A DNA stretch of 7,689 nucleotides from Vulcanimicrobiota bacterium. GTDB lineage: Bacteria > Eremiobacterota > Eremiobacteria > Baltobacterales > Baltobacteraceae. Each line of letters begins with the position of its first letter. The first letter of the stretch is position 1. The position numbers and the translations under genes were made by a program. The stretch is taken from NCBI GenBank assembly GCA_030042755.1, contig JASHZC010000024.1, positions 1 to 7,689 on the forward strand, written 5' to 3'. Of this stretch, positions 1 to 7,317 are shown piece by piece. Below the pieces are notes generated by a model. That model was given only the letters and a program-made list of their open reading frames with translations. It was not told the origin of the DNA and did no database searches.

Positions 1-1
1 G

Positions 2-109
2 AACGACGTGTTTTTCTGCATGTTTTCCGAAGCGGACGCTGAGATATACCGAGCGAGTTTCGCCGGGGGTTTGGCAATCCGGGAACGAAGGATGACCGCC
101 CCACAATAG
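2..109 (+). CDS. possible 3' end of an upstream gene (partial)
   Basis: Reading from base 2 gives 35 codons without a stop, ending in TAG at 107-109. The peptide (starting NDVFFCMFSEADAE and ending RRMTAPQ) looks like real protein: an aromatic beta-strand with FC, an acidic EADAE turn, a helix, then a GGL turn. The pattern loosely resembles the ends of small DUF4242-type proteins, which finish with an acidic residue, an aromatic/FC strand, a charged helix and GG[LF]. That resemblance is from memory and weak. If real, the gene ends 35 bases before coxM and could belong to the same transcript. Only the tail is visible, so no function can be given. The other two forward frames also stay open for some distance here (stops at 40-42 and 93-95), so chance is not excluded. 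Confidence 0.35.
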   Translation, partial: NDVFFCMFSEADAEIYRASFAGGLAIRERRMTAPQ

Positions 110-111
110 CC

Positions 112-124
112 TGCACTGCGTGCA
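112..124. promoter_or_regulatory. short inverted repeat upstream of coxM (possible operator or small hairpin)
   Basis: TGCAC, a three-base spacer TGC, and GTGCA form a perfect 5-bp inverted repeat. It lies 10 bases before the coxM Shine-Dalgarno, in the only real gap in the window. It could be half of an operator, a small mRNA hairpin near the ribosome site, or chance. It has no T-tract and is too short for a terminator. I found no convincing -35/-10 pair with normal spacing nearby. TTGGCA at 71-76 and ACAATA at 103-108 are about 26 bases apart, which is too far. Confidence 0.22.
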
Positions 125-134
125 ACGAAAGGTC

Positions 135-139
135 GGAGG
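135..139 (+). promoter_or_regulatory. Shine-Dalgarno for coxM
   Basis: GGAGG lies five bases before the ATG at 145. It is the strongest translation signal at the head of the operon and fixes the coxM start. Confidence 0.8.
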
Positions 140-144
140 CACAT

Positions 145-1026
145 ATGTTTCCTGCCCGGTTCGACTACCTGCGGGTGAACCTCATCGATGCGGCTCTGGA
201 TGCGCTCGCGAAGAACGGTGACGATGCCCGCATCCTAGCGGGCGGCCAAAGTCTCATACCCGCAATGCGTCTTCGCCTCGCGCGTCCGTCGGTGTTGGTC
301 GACATCAACCCGATTTCCGAGCTCGACTACCTGCGTGACGGAGACGGATTCTTGCACGTTGGCGCTGTTGCGCGCGATTTCGCCCTCGAAGTTTCGCCGC
401 TCATTGCAAAGAGCTATCCGATGATCGCCGACGCCTCTGCGGTCGTTGCCGATCCGGTCGTGCGCCAAACGGGCACGGTCGTCGGCAGCCTTTGCCACAA
501 CGACCCCGCCGGCGATTGGCCCGTCGTGGCGTTGGCCGGAAACGCGCAGGTCTTGGTGCGTTCGAAGGGCGGAACGCGAACGGTTTCGATCGACGATTTC
601 ATCGTCGACTCGTACACCACTGCGGTTGGTGAAGGCGAGATGGCAACCGAGGTGCGCTTCCCGACGCCGAGTGCGCGCGCGTCGGGGGCGTTTTTCAAGC
701 TCGAACGCAAGGTAGGCGATTTCGCAACCGCATCCGCGGCCGCGCGCATCGTGCTCGGCGCAGATGGAACGATTTCCGACGCCGGCGTCGCCGTCGGTGC
801 GGTCGGGCCAAAAGCGTTGCGCGTAGGCGCTGCGGAGAAATTGCTCAAGGGTGCAAAGCCAAGCAAAGATCTGATTGCGGCAGCTGCACGCGAAGCCGAG
901 AAGATCGCGGATCCCTCGCCCGACAATCGTGGATCGGCGGACTATAAAAAAGCAATGGCAGGCGTTCTCGTGGGCCGCGCACTGCGCACGGCATTCGAGC
1001 GCCTCGGCGTAGGAGGACTGCAGTGA
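145..1026 (+). CDS. coxM: carbon monoxide dehydrogenase medium subunit CoxM (FAD-binding)
   Basis: FAD-binding subunit of the CoxMSL molybdenum hydroxylase. It takes electrons from the CoxS iron-sulfur clusters and passes them toward the respiratory chain. The 293-residue length is normal for the family. The N-terminal half is the vanillyl-alcohol-oxidase/PCMH-type FAD domain. AGGQS at 32-36 followed by [12 protein letters not shown] is the first flavin motif. [16 protein letters not shown] (110-125) is the second, after VADPVVRQ. The C-terminal part (about 180-285) matches the CO dehydrogenase flavoprotein C domain and ends with the familiar [18 protein letters not shown] stretch. The second motif is usually T-[IV]-G-G; here it reads TVVG, so Val113 replaces the first glycine. 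The ATG at 145 is preceded by GGAGG. The stop overlaps the coxS start by four bases (GTGA). CoxM rather than a xanthine dehydrogenase FAD subunit is inferred from the adjacent form I CoxL. Confidence 0.95.
   Translation: MFPARFDYLRVNLIDAALDALAKNGDDARILAGGQSLIPAMRLRLARPSVLVDINPISELDYLRDGDGFLHVGAVARDFALEVSPLIAKSYPMIADASAVVADPVVRQTGTVVGSLCHNDPAGDWPVVALAGNAQVLVRSKGGTRTVSIDDFIVDSYTTAVGEGEMATEVRFPTPSARASGAFFKLERKVGDFATASAAARIVLGADGTISDAGVAVGAVGPKALRVGAAEKLLKGAKPSKDLIAAAAREAEKIADPSPDNRGSADYKKAMAGVLVGRALRTAFERLGVGGLQ
1011..1016 (+). promoter_or_regulatory. Shine-Dalgarno for coxS inside the coxM 3' end
   Basis: AGGAGG sits six bases before the GTG at 1023, inside the last codons of coxM. It supports the GTG start and coupled translation across the 4-base overlap. 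Confidence 0.8.
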
Positions 1027-1493
1027 AAGTCAAGGTGACGGTTAACGGAACCGCATACGAGCGCGATGTCGAACCGCGCACGCTGCTCGCGTACTTTTTG
1101 CGCGAATCGCTCGGACTCACCGGCACGCACGTCGGCTGCGATACGTCGCATTGCGGTTGCTGCGTCGTCGTGCTCGACGGCAATCGCGCCGTGAAGTCCT
1201 GCAACATGTTCGCCGTGCAGGCCGATGGACACGAGATCACGACGGTCGAAGGGCTCGAACAGGCCGGCAAGCTTCACCCGCTGCAGCAGGCGTTTTGGGA
1301 TAACCACGGCTTGCACTGCGGCTATTGCACGCCCGGCATGCTGATGACGTGCTACGCGCTGCTCAAGCACAACGCCCATCCAAGCGAAGCCGAGATTCGC
1401 GAGGGCATCTCGGGCAATCTCTGCCGTTGCACGGGCTATCAAAACATCGTAAAGGCGGTGCAGCAAGCGTCGGCCGCGGAGGTGGTAAGCTAA
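1023..1493 (+). CDS. coxS: carbon monoxide dehydrogenase small subunit CoxS (two [2Fe-2S] clusters)
   Basis: Electron-transfer subunit linking the Mo/Cu site of CoxL to FAD in CoxM. It has 156 residues, the usual size. The N-terminal plant-type ferredoxin domain holds Cys39, Cys44, Cys47 and Cys60 in [10 protein letters not shown]...KSC. The C-terminal four-helix [2Fe-2S]-binding domain holds Cys99 and Cys102 (CGYCTPGM) and Cys134 and Cys136 (GNLCRCTGY). All eight ligands are present. Two small oddities are visible. Twelve residues separate Cys47 from Cys60, where I expect eleven (DGNRAVKSC against the usual DGxxVKSC). An extra cysteine, Cys46, sits where alanine is common (GACT). The start is GTG, overlapping the coxM stop and preceded by AGGAGG. 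The stop is one base before the coxL ATG. Confidence 0.96.
   Translation: MKVKVTVNGTAYERDVEPRTLLAYFLRESLGLTGTHVGCDTSHCGCCVVVLDGNRAVKSCNMFAVQADGHEITTVEGLEQAGKLHPLQQAFWDNHGLHCGYCTPGMLMTCYALLKHNAHPSEAEIREGISGNLCRCTGYQNIVKAVQQASAAEVVS
1478..1485 (+). promoter_or_regulatory. Shine-Dalgarno for coxL
   Basis: GGAGGTGG within the last codons of coxS ends nine bases before the ATG at 1495. The spacing is acceptable and supports that ATG as the coxL start. Confidence 0.6.
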
Positions 1494-1494
1494 C

Positions 1495-3852
1495 ATGTCG
1501 ACCGTTGAATCAACGAACGGACGCCACGCGATCGGCGTGGCAATGAAGCGCAAGGAAGATCCACGCTTCATTCGCGGCAAGGGCCGCTATCTCGACGATG
1601 TCGTCCTGCCGAACATGCTCTACGTTTGCATCGTGCACAGTCCGTATCCACACGCGAAAATCAAGAGCATCGATAAGACGGCCGCGCTCGCTCTCGACGG
1701 CGTCAAGGCTGTCATCACCGGCGAAGACTTGGTCGCGGCCAAGCTCGGCTGGCTGCCGACGTTCCACGGCTTCGACAATCAGATGGTGCTGGCGATCGGC
1801 AAGACGCTCTACCAATATCAAGAGGTGGCCGGCGTCGTTGCGACCTCGCGTGAAATCGCCCAAGACGGCGCAGACCTCGTCGACGTCGAATACGAGCCGC
1901 TCGACCCGGTGGTCGATCCGTATCAAGCCAAGCTCGACAAGATCATTCTGCGCGACGATCGCGAGGCCAAGACCAACCACATCTACCATTGGGAAGTCGG
2001 AGAGCGCGCAAAGACCGACGACGCGATCGCGAAATCCGACGTCAAAATCAAGGAGCGCATTCTCTCGCCGCGCTGCCATCCTGCGCCGCTCGAACCGTGC
2101 GGCTGCGTGTCGGACATGAATCCCGCTACGGGCCGGCTCACGGTCTACATGACGTCACAAGCGCCGCACGTGCACCGCACTGCGTTCTCGCTCGTAACCG
2201 GCATTCCCGAAGACAAGATCCATGTGATCTCGCCCGACGTCGGCGGCGGCTTCGGCAACAAAGTTCCGGTCTATCCCGGTTACGTCGTGGCGACGGTTGC
2301 GTCGGTGATTCTCGGCGTTCCGGTCAAGTGGGTCGAATCTCGTACGGAAAATCTCACCACGACCGGTTTCGCGCGCGACTATCACATGGACGTCGAAATC
2401 GGAGCGACCAAAGATGGCAAAGTCACGGCGCTCAAGGTTTCGACGACTGCCGATCACGGCGCGTTCGATGCTGCGGCCGATCCGCGCAAATATCCCGCCG
2501 GCATGTTCGGAATCGTAACGGGATCGTACGATTTCCCAACCGCGTTCGCCGAGGTCGACGCCTATTTCACCAACAAGGCTCCCGGCGGTATCGCGTACCG
2601 TTGCTCGTTCCGCGTCACCGAAGCGGCCTACGCCATCGAACGTGCGATGGACATTCTCGCGCGCGAACTGAAAATGGACCCGATTCAGCTACGTCTGAAA
2701 AATTTCATCAAGAAAGAGCAGTTCCCGTATCCCTCGCCACTTGGGTTCGTTTACGACAGCGGCGACTACGACGCGACGACGAAAAAGGCCCTCGATATCA
2801 TCGGATACGACCAGTTGCGTAAGGAGCAAGCCGAAAAACGCAAGCGCGGCGAGTTGATGGGTATCGGCGTTTCAACGTTTACCGAAATCGTCGGCGCCGG
2901 ACCCGGCAAGCACTTCGACATCCTCGGTATCAAGATGTTCGACAGCGCGGAGATTCGTATCCATCCGACCGGATCGGGCATCGTGCGCGCCGGCACGCGT
3001 CATCAAGGCCAAGGTCACGAAACGACGTGGGCGCAAATCGTCGCCGAAGAGCTCGGCTTGGATCCGCAAGAACTGCTCGTCGAAGAAGGTGACACCGACA
3101 CCGCTCCCTACGGCTTGGGCACCTACGCGAGCCGCAGCACGCCGGTTGCGGGCGGCGCGCTCGCCCTCTGTGCGCGCAAGGTGCGCGATAAAGCAAAAAA
3201 GATCGCCGCGCATCTCCTCGAGGCATCGGAAGACGACGTCGAATGGAAAGATTATAAGTTTAGTCTCAAAGGCGTTCCGGGCAAGAGCGTCACGATGAAG
3301 GAAGTCGCTTTTGCGGCCTACACGAACCCGGCCCCCGGCACGGAACCGGGACTCGAAGCCACCTACTATTACGATCCGCCAAATCTCACGTTCCCCAACG
3401 GCACGTGTATCGCCGTCGTCGACGTCGATCGCGATACGGGCGTCGTCAAAGTGCGCCGATTCCTCGCCGTCGACGATTGCGGCGTCGTGATCAATCCGAT
3501 GATCGTCGAGGGGCAAATCCACGGTGGTCTCACCGAGGGCTTTGCGATCGCGTTCATGCAAGAGATCAAATACGATGAAGGCGGCAACAATCTCAACACC
3601 GACTTCACCGAGTATCTCATTCCGACCGCACTCGAAGCGCCGCACTGGGAAACGGACAGCACGGTCACGCCAAGTCCTCACCATCCGATCGGTGCAAAGG
3701 GCGTCGGCGAAAGCCCCAACGTCGGCTCTCCGCAAGCGTTCGTCAACGCCGTCGTGGACGCGCTCGCGCCGCTCGGCGTCACGCACATCGACATGCCGCT
3801 GACGCGCGAGAAAGTCTGGCGCGCGATTCAAGGCGCACAGGCAAAGACATGA
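1495..3852 (+). CDS. coxL: form I carbon monoxide dehydrogenase large subunit CoxL (Mo/Cu catalytic subunit)
   Basis: Catalytic subunit. It oxidises CO with water to CO2, two electrons and two protons at a Mo-S-Cu centre on molybdopterin cytosine dinucleotide. Its 785 residues are close to the roughly 809 of the Oligotropha protein. The N-terminal part (about 20-130) is the aldehyde oxidase/xanthine dehydrogenase a/b hammerhead ([18 protein letters not shown]). The rest is the Mo-cofactor domain. Key sites seen: Gln222 in TSQAPH (fits Gln240 of Oligotropha), GGGFGNK at 250-256, AYRCSFR at 367-373 with Cys370 as the copper ligand (fits Cys388), and Glu739 in GAKGVGESP (fits the catalytic Glu763). 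The offset of 18 is the same at Gln222 and Cys370. The AYRCSFR loop, not AYRGAGR, makes this form I, the group with demonstrated CO oxidation. No defect is visible. The ATG follows GGAGGTGG, and the stop overlaps coxG (ATGA). Confidence 0.98.
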   Translation: MSTVESTNGRHAIGVAMKRKEDPRFIRGKGRYLDDVVLPNMLYVCIVHSPYPHAKIKSIDKTAALALDGVKAVITGEDLVAAKLGWLPTFHGFDNQMVLAIGKTLYQYQEVAGVVATSREIAQDGADLVDVEYEPLDPVVDPYQAKLDKIILRDDREAKTNHIYHWEVGERAKTDDAIAKSDVKIKERILSPRCHPAPLEPCGCVSDMNPATGRLTVYMTSQAPHVHRTAFSLVTGIPEDKIHVISPDVGGGFGNKVPVYPGYVVATVASVILGVPVKWVESRTENLTTTGFARDYHMDVEIGATKDGKVTALKVSTTADHGAFDAAADPRKYPAGMFGIVTGSYDFPTAFAEVDAYFTNKAPGGIAYRCSFRVTEAAYAIERAMDILARELKMDPIQLRLKNFIKKEQFPYPSPLGFVYDSGDYDATTKKALDIIGYDQLRKEQAEKRKRGELMGIGVSTFTEIVGAGPGKHFDILGIKMFDSAEIRIHPTGSGIVRAGTRHQGQGHETTWAQIVAEELGLDPQELLVEEGDTDTAPYGLGTYASRSTPVAGGALALCARKVRDKAKKIAAHLLEASEDDVEWKDYKFSLKGVPGKSVTMKEVAFAAYTNPAPGTEPGLEATYYYDPPNLTFPNGTCIAVVDVDRDTGVVKVRRFLAVDDCGVVINPMIVEGQIHGGLTEGFAIAFMQEIKYDEGGNNLNTDFTEYLIPTALEAPHWETDSTVTPSPHHPIGAKGVGESPNVGSPQAFVNAVVDALAPLGVTHIDMPLTREKVWRAIQGAQAKT

Positions 3853-4301
3853 ACCTCGAATGGAGCGGCCAGGAAAAAATCGCCGCGAGCAAAGCAGCGG
3901 TCTGGGCGTTCATCAACGATCCGGCAAAGGTTGCCTCGTGTCTACCCGATTTGCTCGACTCCGACGTTCACGACGCGCACAACGTCGACGCGACGGTCAA
4001 AGTCGCGGTGGGGCCGGTTCGCGGCAAATTCAAGTTCGCGATCCAACTCGAGCCGCGCGCCGACGGGAATCACATGGACCTCAAGATCAACGGCGGAGGT
4101 TTCGGCAGCGTGGTGAATCTGCTCGCGGGCGCCGATCTTACCGAGAATAGCGACTCGACCACGACGCTCGATTGGAAGGGGAACGCCACGATGCTCGGCC
4201 CGGTGGCGACGGTGGGCGGTCGAGTGCTCGACGCGCAGGCACATCGCGTGATCGCCACCACGTTCGAGAACATCAAGAACAAGCTGAGCGGCGGAGCGTA
4301 A
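3849..4301 (+). CDS. coxG: CoxG, SRPBCC-family CO dehydrogenase accessory protein
   Basis: A 150-residue protein of the CoxG/SRPBCC (START-like) fold, which forms a hydrophobic cavity. CoxG proteins are reported to tie CODH to the membrane, and recent mycobacterial work implicates them in handing quinone to the enzyme. Family features visible: an N-terminal strand, then AVWAFINDPAKVASCLPDL (about 18-36), the central VKVAVGPVRGKFKFAIQL strand pair (50-67), a glycine-rich GGGFGSVVNLL segment, and a long C-terminal helix (VLDAQAHRVIATTFENI, about 125-141). The protein ends right after the helix at NKLSGGA. It lacks the longer hydrophobic tail I recall in some CoxG proteins (Oligotropha CoxG is about 200 residues), and no transmembrane segment is visible. 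It overlaps the coxL stop by four bases. No strong Shine-Dalgarno is seen, only AAAGAC before the ATG, so translation is probably coupled to coxL. Confidence 0.88.
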   Translation: MNLEWSGQEKIAASKAAVWAFINDPAKVASCLPDLLDSDVHDAHNVDATVKVAVGPVRGKFKFAIQLEPRADGNHMDLKINGGGFGSVVNLLAGADLTENSDSTTTLDWKGNATMLGPVATVGGRVLDAQAHRVIATTFENIKNKLSGGA

Positions 4302-4305
4302 TCCG

Positions 4306-5310
4306 ATGAACGCGCGACGATTTCACGAGCGGATCGACGAGCTCGAAGAGCGATGCGAGTCGTTTGCCCTCGCAACCGTCGTCGTGCGCCGCTCGCCGGT
4401 TAGCGCGCATCTCGGCGATCGAGCGATCGTGCTCGCCGACGGACGGATGGAAGGCTTCGTGGGCGGCTCGTGCTCGCGAGACATCGTGCGCCGGCAAGCG
4501 CTCGATGCGATCCGCACTGGACGCCCTCGTTTGTTGCAGATACGTCCGGATCGTACCGGCACCGACGACGATGGCGATGCGGAAACGGTCGTCGTTCCGA
4601 TGACCTGTTCTTCCGAGGGGGCCGTCGACGTGTACATCGAGCCGCACCTCCCGCCGCGGACGCTGCTCGTGGTCGGATACACACCAGTTGCCGAGGAGTT
4701 TGCGCGGATCGCTTCGATGATGGAGGGCTACCGCGTGCTGCGCGTCGTCGCTGCCGACGAAGCGCGCGACCTTCCCTCCGACGTCGCCGAGCGAGCTATT
4801 GCAATCGATGAACTCGCCGAGTTCCTTGCAGACCTGCGCGACTCAGAGCGCAGTCGTCTGATCGCGATCGTTGCATCGCAGGGCCATTACGATGAAGCGG
4901 CCTTAGGCGCGCTGCTCGATGGTAAACCGCTTGCGTTCATCGGCCTGCTCGCGAGTCGCAAGCGCGCCGCAAGCGTGTTCGGCGTGCTCGCGCAGCAAGG
5001 CGTCGCGCACGAGCGCATCGAGCGCGTCCGCAATCCGGTCGGGCTCGATATTGGGGCGCGCACGCCGGGCGAGGTGGCGATTTCAATTCTCGCCGAAATC
5101 GTTGCGGAGATCACCTCGGGAACGCAAAGCCTCACCCAGGAACAGACGATCGTAACGACCGTCGACCCTGTCTGCGGAATGGACGTTGAAGTCGCCGCAG
5201 CATCGCACCGCGCGCAGCACGCCGGTCGCGAATACTTCTTCTGTTGCGCGCATTGCCGTTCGGCATTCCTGGCCGAACCGAAGCGCTACGCCACTTCCCG
5301 CGCCACGTGA
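4306..5310 (+). CDS. XdhC/CoxF-family accessory protein with C-terminal YHS metal-binding domain
   Basis: A 334-residue three-part protein. Residues 17-80 are the XdhC/CoxI N domain (FALATVVVRR, then MEGFVGGSCSRDI with Cys56). Next comes MTCSSEGAVDVYIEP (99-113). Residues 119-268 are the XdhC C-terminal Rossmann domain, with TLLVVGYTPVAEEFARI, VASQGHYDEAALGALL, IGLLASRKRAA and GARTPGEVAISILAEIVAEI. Residues 286-329 form a YHS domain: DPVCGM (287-292), then GREYFFCCAHCRSAFLAEP, with Cys290, Cys313, Cys314 and Cys317. XdhC relatives bind molybdenum cofactor and help its sulfuration and insertion, and YHS domains occur in heavy-metal proteins including copper ATPases. The inferred role is Mo/Cu-site assembly for CoxL. 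Whether it is the functional CoxF or CoxI is unclear, so no symbol is given. The ATG lies four bases after coxG, with GGAG at 4293-4296. Confidence 0.87.
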   Translation: MNARRFHERIDELEERCESFALATVVVRRSPVSAHLGDRAIVLADGRMEGFVGGSCSRDIVRRQALDAIRTGRPRLLQIRPDRTGTDDDGDAETVVVPMTCSSEGAVDVYIEPHLPPRTLLVVGYTPVAEEFARIASMMEGYRVLRVVAADEARDLPSDVAERAIAIDELAEFLADLRDSERSRLIAIVASQGHYDEAALGALLDGKPLAFIGLLASRKRAASVFGVLAQQGVAHERIERVRNPVGLDIGARTPGEVAISILAEIVAEITSGTQSLTQEQTIVTTVDPVCGMDVEVAAASHRAQHAGREYFFCCAHCRSAFLAEPKRYATSRAT

Positions 5311-6233
5311 CGGCAGACGAACTTCGCACGCGCTTCGCGCAACATGGCTACATTGCGAGCGACGATTTTGCAACGACGCTCGAACTCATGCTTGCGCTCG
5401 AAAAGCCGCTTTTGATCGAGGGACCTGCCGGAATCGGCAAGACGGAAAGCGCAAAAGTTCTCGCAAGTGTCCTCGGCACGAGACTGATCCGGCTACAATG
5501 TTACGAAGGCCTCGATGCTGCCAGCGCGCTCTATGAATGGAATTATCCCAAGCAACTGCTCCATCTTCGCTTGACCGAAAACGACGGCTCGTCGGTGCAG
5601 GTCCGCGAGGCTCAGATTTTCGACCACGCCTTTCTGTTGCGCCGGCCTTTGCTCGAGGCGATCGAGCAAGACCGCGCACCCGTGCTCCTGATCGACGAGA
5701 TCGATCGCGCCGACGAAGCGTTCGAGGCGTTTCTCCTGGAAGTGCTGGGCGAATTTCAAGTAACGATTCCGGAAATCGGCACGATTCGCGCAAAGGAGCG
5801 CCCGCACGTCATCGTCACGTCGAATCGCTCGCGCGATCTCTCCGATGCGCTGCGCCGCCGCTGCCTCTATCACAGCATTGCGTATCCGTCATTCGAACGC
5901 GAAGTGGAGATTCTCCACGCGCGCCTTCCCAACATCAACGAGCGTCTGGCCGAGCAAATCGCGCGCTTCATGGAGTGGCTGCGCGAACAGCCATTTCAAA
6001 AAGTTCCGGGGACGGCGGAGAGCTTGGATTGGGCCCTCGCCCTCGTCGAATTGCATCGCGATCGACTCGATCCGGGTACGCTCGATGCGACGCTCGGATG
6101 CATCCTCAAAGTGCAGGAAGATTGGGAGCTGCTGCGATCGATGCGCTCGCGTTACGAGCATCTGCTCGGTTCGGCCGCGGCAACATCGCCACCCGAACCC
6201 GATTACGGTTTGGGCACCGTTCAGGCGCACTAA
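5307..6233 (+). CDS. coxD: CoxD, MoxR-type AAA+ ATPase for CODH maturation
   Basis: AAA+ ATPase of the MoxR group, 308 residues (Oligotropha CoxD is about 295). In Oligotropha, CoxD is needed to build the sulfur/copper-bearing active site of CODH, probably as an ATP-driven chaperone. Motifs with numbering from GTG 5307: Walker A GPAGIGKT (39-46, Lys45), Walker B VLLIDE (126-131), sensor 1 VTSN (170-173), and an arginine-finger region LRRRC (182-186). The C-terminal lid helices follow. The preferred start is the GTG at 5307, which overlaps the upstream stop as GTGA exactly like coxM/coxS and places the family N-terminus (helix before EKPLLIEGP) correctly. A TTG at 5244 in the same frame would add 21 residues read out of frame from the YHS domain and is less likely. 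There is no clear Shine-Dalgarno, so coupling to the upstream gene is likely. coxE follows four bases after the stop. Confidence 0.92.
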   Translation: MTADELRTRFAQHGYIASDDFATTLELMLALEKPLLIEGPAGIGKTESAKVLASVLGTRLIRLQCYEGLDAASALYEWNYPKQLLHLRLTENDGSSVQVREAQIFDHAFLLRRPLLEAIEQDRAPVLLIDEIDRADEAFEAFLLEVLGEFQVTIPEIGTIRAKERPHVIVTSNRSRDLSDALRRRCLYHSIAYPSFEREVEILHARLPNINERLAEQIARFMEWLREQPFQKVPGTAESLDWALALVELHRDRLDPGTLDATLGCILKVQEDWELLRSMRSRYEHLLGSAAATSPPEPDYGLGTVQAH

Positions 6234-6237
6234 AGAC

Positions 6238-7317
6238 ATGGCCGATCTTGCCAGCGCCGTGCTGAGCTTCTGTCAGATATTGCGCGACGATCACGAATTC
6301 ACGATTGGACGCACCCAAGTTCACGACGCCCTACGCGCGGCGGAGATCATCGGAATAGCCGGCCGCGCAAAGCTCAAAGCCGCGCTTCGTGCAGTCATTT
6401 GCTCTCGCGCCGAACAGATCGAGCCGTTCGATCGCGCATTCGACGAGTTCTTCACGCGCGACGCGCCCGGCGAACCGCAGCCAAAACAACCGCGCCGCAG
6501 CCGCCCCGACGATAGCGCAGAATCAACGCCTCAAGAGCGGCAATCGTCTTATCGGTTAGAAAGCGAAAGTCTGGCCGAAAGCTGGCAGGCTCTGCAGGCG
6601 CGTTACAGTCCAATTGAAGGCAGGGCTCCTGCGCCTCCGATCTCGCGAGAAGGATACGACGCTGCCGATGAGATTGCGCGTCGGGTCATTTCGCGTCTCC
6701 GCCTGCATCGATCGCGACGGTTGCGTCCGCATCCTCGCGGGCGCATCGATCTGCGTCGCACGGTTCGCGCGAGCTTGCAAAGCGGCGGCGAAATCGTCGC
6801 GCTGCATCGACGTGGGCGTCCGTTACGCGAAGCGCGCTTCGCGATCGTCATCGACGCGAGCCGCTCGATGCAGGAGTACGCTCCCGCAGCCCTCCAAGTC
6901 GCGCACGCATTCTGCCGCCGCACTCGCCTGGCCAGCGCCTTTGTCTTCAGCACGCAATTGCGAGAGATTACACGCGATCTACGCGGCGCGCGCGTGCAAG
7001 GGAATCCGCTCGAGGACACCGGCGAGGCATGGGGCGGCGGAACGCGCATCGGCGCAAGCCTAAGCGCGTTCCTGCGAAACTTCAGCACGCGGATCGACGA
7101 CCGTACGTACGTGATCGTCGTGAGTGACGGGCTCGACGTCGGCGAACTCTCAGAACTCGAACATGCCATGCGCGAAGTATCGCGTCGCAGCGCGGCGGTT
7201 GCATGGGTGAATCCTCTCGCCGCGCAACCGGGTTACGAGCCAACAGCGCGCGGCATGGTCGCCGTGCTGCCCTACATCACGATGCTAACCACTTGGGAGA
7301 ATCTTGCTCGTGCGTGA
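6238..7317 (+). CDS. coxE: CoxE, von Willebrand factor A domain protein
   Basis: A 359-residue VWA protein, the usual partner of CoxD. MoxR ATPases and VWA proteins act as pairs in metalloenzyme maturation, and CoxE is linked to finishing the Mo/Cu centre. The N-terminal 75 residues are helical (DDHEFTIGRTQVHDAL). A polar, charged linker follows (about 75-115, rich in Pro, Arg, Gln and Ser). An arginine-rich segment comes before the VWA domain (RGRIDLRRTVRASLQSGGE), as is typical of CoxE. The metal-ion adhesion site is complete: Asp206-Ser208-Ser210 (VIDASRSM), Thr269 (GGGTRIG) and Asp297 (VVSDGLD). Its last part (LPYITMLTTWENL) also fits the family. The ATG at 6238 is four bases after the coxD stop. 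It shares the nine bases AAAGACATG with the coxG start region, a weak ribosome signal. A longer open frame back to 5845 lies inside coxD and is not used. The 3' end overlaps the next gene. Confidence 0.92.
   Translation: MADLASAVLSFCQILRDDHEFTIGRTQVHDALRAAEIIGIAGRAKLKAALRAVICSRAEQIEPFDRAFDEFFTRDAPGEPQPKQPRRSRPDDSAESTPQERQSSYRLESESLAESWQALQARYSPIEGRAPAPPISREGYDAADEIARRVISRLRLHRSRRLRPHPRGRIDLRRTVRASLQSGGEIVALHRRGRPLREARFAIVIDASRSMQEYAPAALQVAHAFCRRTRLASAFVFSTQLREITRDLRGARVQGNPLEDTGEAWGGGTRIGASLSAFLRNFSTRIDDRTYVIVVSDGLDVGELSELEHAMREVSRRSAAVAWVNPLAAQPGYEPTARGMVAVLPYITMLTTWENLARA
7295..7299 (+). promoter_or_regulatory. Shine-Dalgarno for the terminal XdhC-family gene
   Basis: GGGAG inside the coxE 3' end lies ten bases before GTG 7310 and four before an in-frame TTG at 7304. 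The spacing favours the GTG. An in-frame TAA at 7286-7288 limits how far upstream the start can be. Confidence 0.5.

Noticed and set aside
71..108. TTGGCA (71-76) with ACAATA (103-108) as a sigma-70 promoter
   Set aside because: The spacer is about 26 bases, well beyond the normal 16-18, and both boxes may lie within an upstream coding tail.
1510..2079. A minus-strand frame of 189 codons opposite the start of coxL
   Set aside because: It is the antisense of well-conserved coxL sequence with no motif of its own.
2872..3831. A 319-codon minus-strand open frame antisense to coxL
   Set aside because: It is fully inside coxL, has no recognisable domain, is rich in Arg/Asp/Val as expected from reading biased codons backwards, and lacks a ribosome site.
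145..3852. Xanthine dehydrogenase or form II (AYRGAGR) enzyme as an alternative identity
   Set aside because: The CoxL loop reads AYRCSFR with the copper-binding cysteine, and coxD, coxE and coxG accompany it.
5244..5306. TTG start giving a 329-residue CoxD
   Set aside because: It would read 21 residues out of frame through the YHS domain. GTG 5307 forms the 4-base GTGA overlap seen elsewhere in the operon and gives the usual CoxD length.
5845..6237. N-terminal extension that would make CoxE 490 residues long
   Set aside because: The extension overlaps coxD in another frame and reads as Arg/Ser-rich shadow sequence. The ATG at 6238 lies just after the coxD stop and begins a typical CoxE N-terminus.
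5537..6265. A 242-codon plus-strand frame overlapping coxD
   Set aside because: It is Arg/Ser-rich, shows no domain, and lies inside coxD, whose AAA+ motifs are intact in the other frame.
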